DNA of 64,000 nt from Anisakis pegreffii. Taxonomy: Eukaryota; Nematoda; Chromadorea; Rhabditida; Anisakidae. Below are positions 60,759 through 64,000 of this stretch, in pieces. The first letter of the stretch is position 1. Each line of letters opens with the position of its first letter. The translations under genes and the position numbers were made by a program. The stretch covers positions 62,001 to 126,000 of the forward strand of contig JAPYMA010000383.1 of assembly GCA_035041965.1 (NCBI GenBank). Reading direction: 5' to 3'. The notes below the pieces were generated by a model. That model searched no databases and was not told where the DNA came from. It saw only the letters and a list, made by a program, of their open reading frames with translations.

Positions 60759-63495
60759 TCACAACGCGTCATACAAATCCGGATCAATCTGCTTTTCATC
60801 AGTTTCTAAGAATTTACTCAACGCTGTATCCTTGCCAATATCACTAAGCTCACGACGACGATGATGCTTTTTTTTCGTTGACAACGACGGCCCCTTTTCC
60901 TTCTTCTTCGATCGTTTCGGTTTCTCTTCACCGCTTGTCGTCACTTTTTTCTTCTTCTTTTTTCGTTTTTCTGACTGAAATTTCCAAAAAATCCCTAACA
61001 CAATAGAGAAAGATGGCGCAATCTTCTGGAATACAGACGAGAAATCCAATGTCTTGACAACAAAACAATGTATAAATATAAGACATTAGAAAAACAAATT
61101 CATCCAACTGCAAAAATTTTACTTGAAGGCGTTCCAACACATATCTAAAAGTGCCATGAGAATGGTGGAATCTTGTCAAAATTAGAAAACGAACGAAGAC
61201 CCACCGTTTCCGACGGATTCGGTGAAGGTGTTGCAGTCGAAGAGTTGGCCTGCGTTCTGTGATCCACCGCTACTCTCAAAGAGTTTTTCATGTCCTTCTG
61301 CCGTTTCGTACTCACCACTGGTGTATTCTCATCATGTAGCTCAGCATCACTCTCCGAGTCCTCTTCAACGCCCATTCGAGATACCAACGGATTATGACGA
61401 CTATCTTCATCATCATCGCTCAGGAGCGGCGCTAGAATTAATATTCTCTTGAATTCTCAATTTTATTGCAACACTTTGAAACGTTCATTGTTGATGGATT
61501 TCCACAAAACTAAGCACTTCAAGATCAGCATATTCGCTACTCATATGGTCGCGACAAGAAAACAACTAATTCAGTTTGGAGACGACATATGTCAACAACA
61601 CAACTGCTTTCGGTCTACGCTCCAAAAAAGCAATCGCCTCTTTATCCTACCAAAAAATCATCAATTGCAAGCTAGTCTTTCATGACTTCGTTTAGAGACA
61701 AATGCCCACTGAAATTCCGAATGATGCTGACCATTATTCGTTTCACTGATGTTCGGTAGAGAATCTGAAGGTGATCCCAGCCATGCGTCTAAATCTTCAG
61801 CCGTAATTCCTGGTGAATCCAGTGTCACTGAATCAGGTTTCCTAACGGTATGTGTCGGCGAGTTATACGAACTACTGGTTAATGATGAACAACCACCAGC
61901 GATATGACTTCCCATGTGCTCATGATCTCCACTTGGCGTACTTCTTGACGAGTCACCACTCAGTGGAACTTTGTAGGCTGCAAAGAAGATATTACCATTT
62001 TCGTCAAATATACTAACCCCCGAAGACCTTATAAAAGTCCATAAGCAAAATACCAGCTAAAATGCATCTCACTAAAAAAGAACAATTTCCTTAGACACGC
62101 GATTTATATCGCTTACCCATTGGAGTATCGAGTTCCTTGTGTGAATTGCCCATATTGCGATCTCGAGCAATTGTTTTGCAATGGGCACCTGAACCAGTTC
62201 CAATGGTCTCTTGGAACTGTTTCTGGAATGAGCTCATCGATGCTGCTAGCGCTTCGTCATCTGATGAGAAGTCCTCCTCGTAGGTGGCGACCATCGCGTT
62301 TGCTGCATTTCTGAACTCTTCAAAATTTACTCGAAGCGGCCGCCGAAAACATCCTCACTTCACTGAAGCCATTACGAAACAAAGAAACGCTTGATGCGGT
62401 TCATGAACTCACTCGTCATCGCTGTTAGTCGAACGTCGCGCTCTTAATGGCAAATTGTTGGGTCTTTGTTTCAAATCTTTCGAATTATTCGCATCTGTCA
62501 AAAATCGGTCCATCGTTTTCCGCAGTTGCTCATCACCAACTGTACCGTTCGTAACAGATATTGTATCCCGTTCAACACCTCCTTTTGATCCTGTTCAACA
62601 AGAACAATTCTGATATAAGATATCGCATATGAGCATGTTGTGCATTTGACTGAGTAATTGGGCAGAGCGATCAAATTGCAAATCCATTCAGTATTCAGTA
62701 GTTTTCGATTGGATTGGAAGTAATTTTTGATGGAATAATTCCATATTGGAATAACTCGACCGCTTGCACCTACTACCATCCTTAATTCTTCCAACTGTAA
62801 CCGTTTCTGACATCAGTGAGATATTGCAAGAATTTTACTCGGTACGGGCAAATTGGGTTGTGATGAAGTAGACTTTAGGGTGGCAGCATCAACTTTGCAA
62901 TTGGTCGGTGAAGATTTCGACGACATGGCCAGAGGAACGGGAATCGGCTGGCCACCGCCCATTGGTGATAACCGGCTTGGAGTGGCACCACCAGTTCCTG
63001 CGCCACTTGGCAAAGGCGCCATCTGCTCGGCAGCAGCTCGACGACGCATCGACAAGCCTTCGATGAATCTTCAAACACATTTTTCATATCATCAAAATCG
63101 TCGAAACCTCATTCAAAGCTACCACTCGTAACATGAGAGGAATCAGATTCTGCAGTGAAAAATGCACTGAATCGATCATCCGAAACATATGACATGAATT
63201 TCGAATGCACAAATCTAGAAACTATCTCACATCTTTACGTACGCGTATTCTACTGAAATTCGCTCCGAACAATCGGATATTTTCAACCGGTATGCAACTG
63301 ATCACATGATGCAGTGGGTAATTGCGTCAAAAACCTGCCTGGCTAACATCTTTACAAACCAGTCCTTATACAGAGATGAGAAAGAGCTTACGTATCGTAA
63401 TCAGCATCTTGTGTCTCTTCATACATATCCAGTTCATCGTAACTCAACTGAATCTCATATTTGTTTGTTTCCAGTTGTCCCAATAAAGTTTCACG
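60759..63495 (-). CDS. Unidentified Ser-rich protein with Lys-rich C-terminus, 5' end not found
   Basis: Exons 63392-63495, 62830(?)-63068, 62413-62590, 62117-62310, 61732-61977, 61205-61431 and 60759-60974; all listed junctions agree in phase except the 62.8 kb end, where a donor could not be chosen and an exon may be missing. The N-terminal piece is charged and helical ([20 protein letters not shown], then [16 protein letters not shown]). The middle is Ser/Pro/Gly-rich with acidic patches ([38 protein letters not shown]). [17 protein letters not shown] is a short motif similar in style to one in AP-3 delta adaptin, but that is weak. The last exon is Lys-rich ([25 protein letters not shown]) and ends IDPDLYDAL. 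Mostly disordered; perhaps a trafficking or nuclear scaffold. I do not assign a function. Confidence 0.65.
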
Positions 63496-63780
63496 CTGTA
63501 AGAAATGATTGCAATTATGCTCTTCTCATTGCGAATATCAATTCCAGGTATCATTTATGAGTATTCCTGCCAAACACTAAGATTGGAAATCGTCACTCTC
63601 GACCCCACGTAAATCCTCACAACAAATTAATTTCACATAAACAGCAGTAGGATTGATAAATGTGCTTGTTCTTCATTCAAAAGCGTCGGTGTAAAATTTT
63701 CTTGATATTCTCTATTCAAGCAAAAGATTTGAAATTCTTCGCCAGATTCTTCCATCTCAACAAATCTTATATATCTCCAC

Positions 63781-64000
63781 TCAGATAAAAGTTAATGTAT
63801 GTGCCATCCAAATTAAGTGTACGACGAATTTAATATGAATGTTGCGATATGTTGCTGAGCAGCGAACTCGAACCTGTAAGAACAGGAAGGGTATATTGAA
63901 GAAAAGGTACAGCATACGAAGACCGAAAGCATTACGCATCGAAGACTGCGTGAAGCGAACTTGCGCTGCCAGTGTGCCATTTGCGCATGGAGGCCTGGAA
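63781..64000 (-). CDS. Open frame running off the window edge
   Basis: A minus-strand frame is open from the window end to a TGA at 63781. It includes [20 protein letters not shown] and [20 protein letters not shown], hydrophobic segments that may be membrane spans. An acceptor TTCTTACAG at 63874 lies inside it, so only part may be exon. It could be an upstream exon of the 60.8-63.5 kb gene or unrelated. Confidence 0.25.
   Translation of the reverse strand, partial: SRPPCANGTLAAQVRFTQSSMRNAFGLRMLYLFFNIPFLFLQVRVRCSATYRNIHIKFVVHLIWMAHTLTFI

Noticed and set aside
61732..61977. Assignment of the 60.8-63.5 kb gene to AP-3 delta adaptin
   Set aside because: Only a short AEDLD-W motif and Lys-rich composition agree; the adaptin trunk is not visible and the order of motifs differs.

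Overview
This window is AT-rich eukaryotic DNA, almost certainly from a nematode. The genes are split by short introns, often with TTTCAG-like acceptors. The TCTP (translationally controlled tumour protein) and ribosomal P0 proteins are nematode-like, and one long gene belongs to the nematode moulting family of MLT-10/DUF644 and proline-rich-repeat proteins. Most lines of evidence came from joining exons by hand: a join was accepted when donor, acceptor and reading phase agreed and the joined protein made sense.

Layout. 1-5008: part of a large helical-repeat gene. 5739-6877: a von Hippel-Lindau (VHL) orthologue. 8649-9872: TCTP. 10357-11751: ribosomal stalk protein P0. 12235-13900: a foldback element with long inverted repeats and a 10-bp flanking duplication. 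14648-17217: a BTB-BACK gene ending in a zinc-ribbon-like segment and an RS-rich tail. 17918-24542: small orphan genes and an F-box gene. 24.5-42 kb: gene-poor and repeat-rich, with a roughly 410-bp repeat family, a tRNA-like relic, a GC-rich patch, a three-exon small secreted protein (35528-36251, + strand) and a damaged-looking RmlC-type sugar epimerase (39299-40089). 42099-49777: MLT-10-type gene with at least 15 coding exons. 53436-53598: a GC-rich MITE. 54048-55273: SELENOF (Sep15) with Cys in place of selenocysteine. 56294-59417: WBP4/FBP21, a spliceosomal WW protein. 60759-63495: a Ser- and Lys-rich protein that I cannot name.

Two features stand out across the window. Every gene identified by homology lies on the minus strand, and P0 and TCTP are close enough to be considered as a possible operon. 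Many introns start with GTC, an unusual +3 base. Functionally the window holds translation (P0, TCTP), RNA processing (WBP4, RS-tailed BTB protein), ubiquitin-ligase adaptors (VHL, F-box, BTB-BACK), ER quality control (SELENOF) and cuticle or moulting (MLT-10 type). No CRISPR, bacterial operon or intact autonomous transposon was seen.
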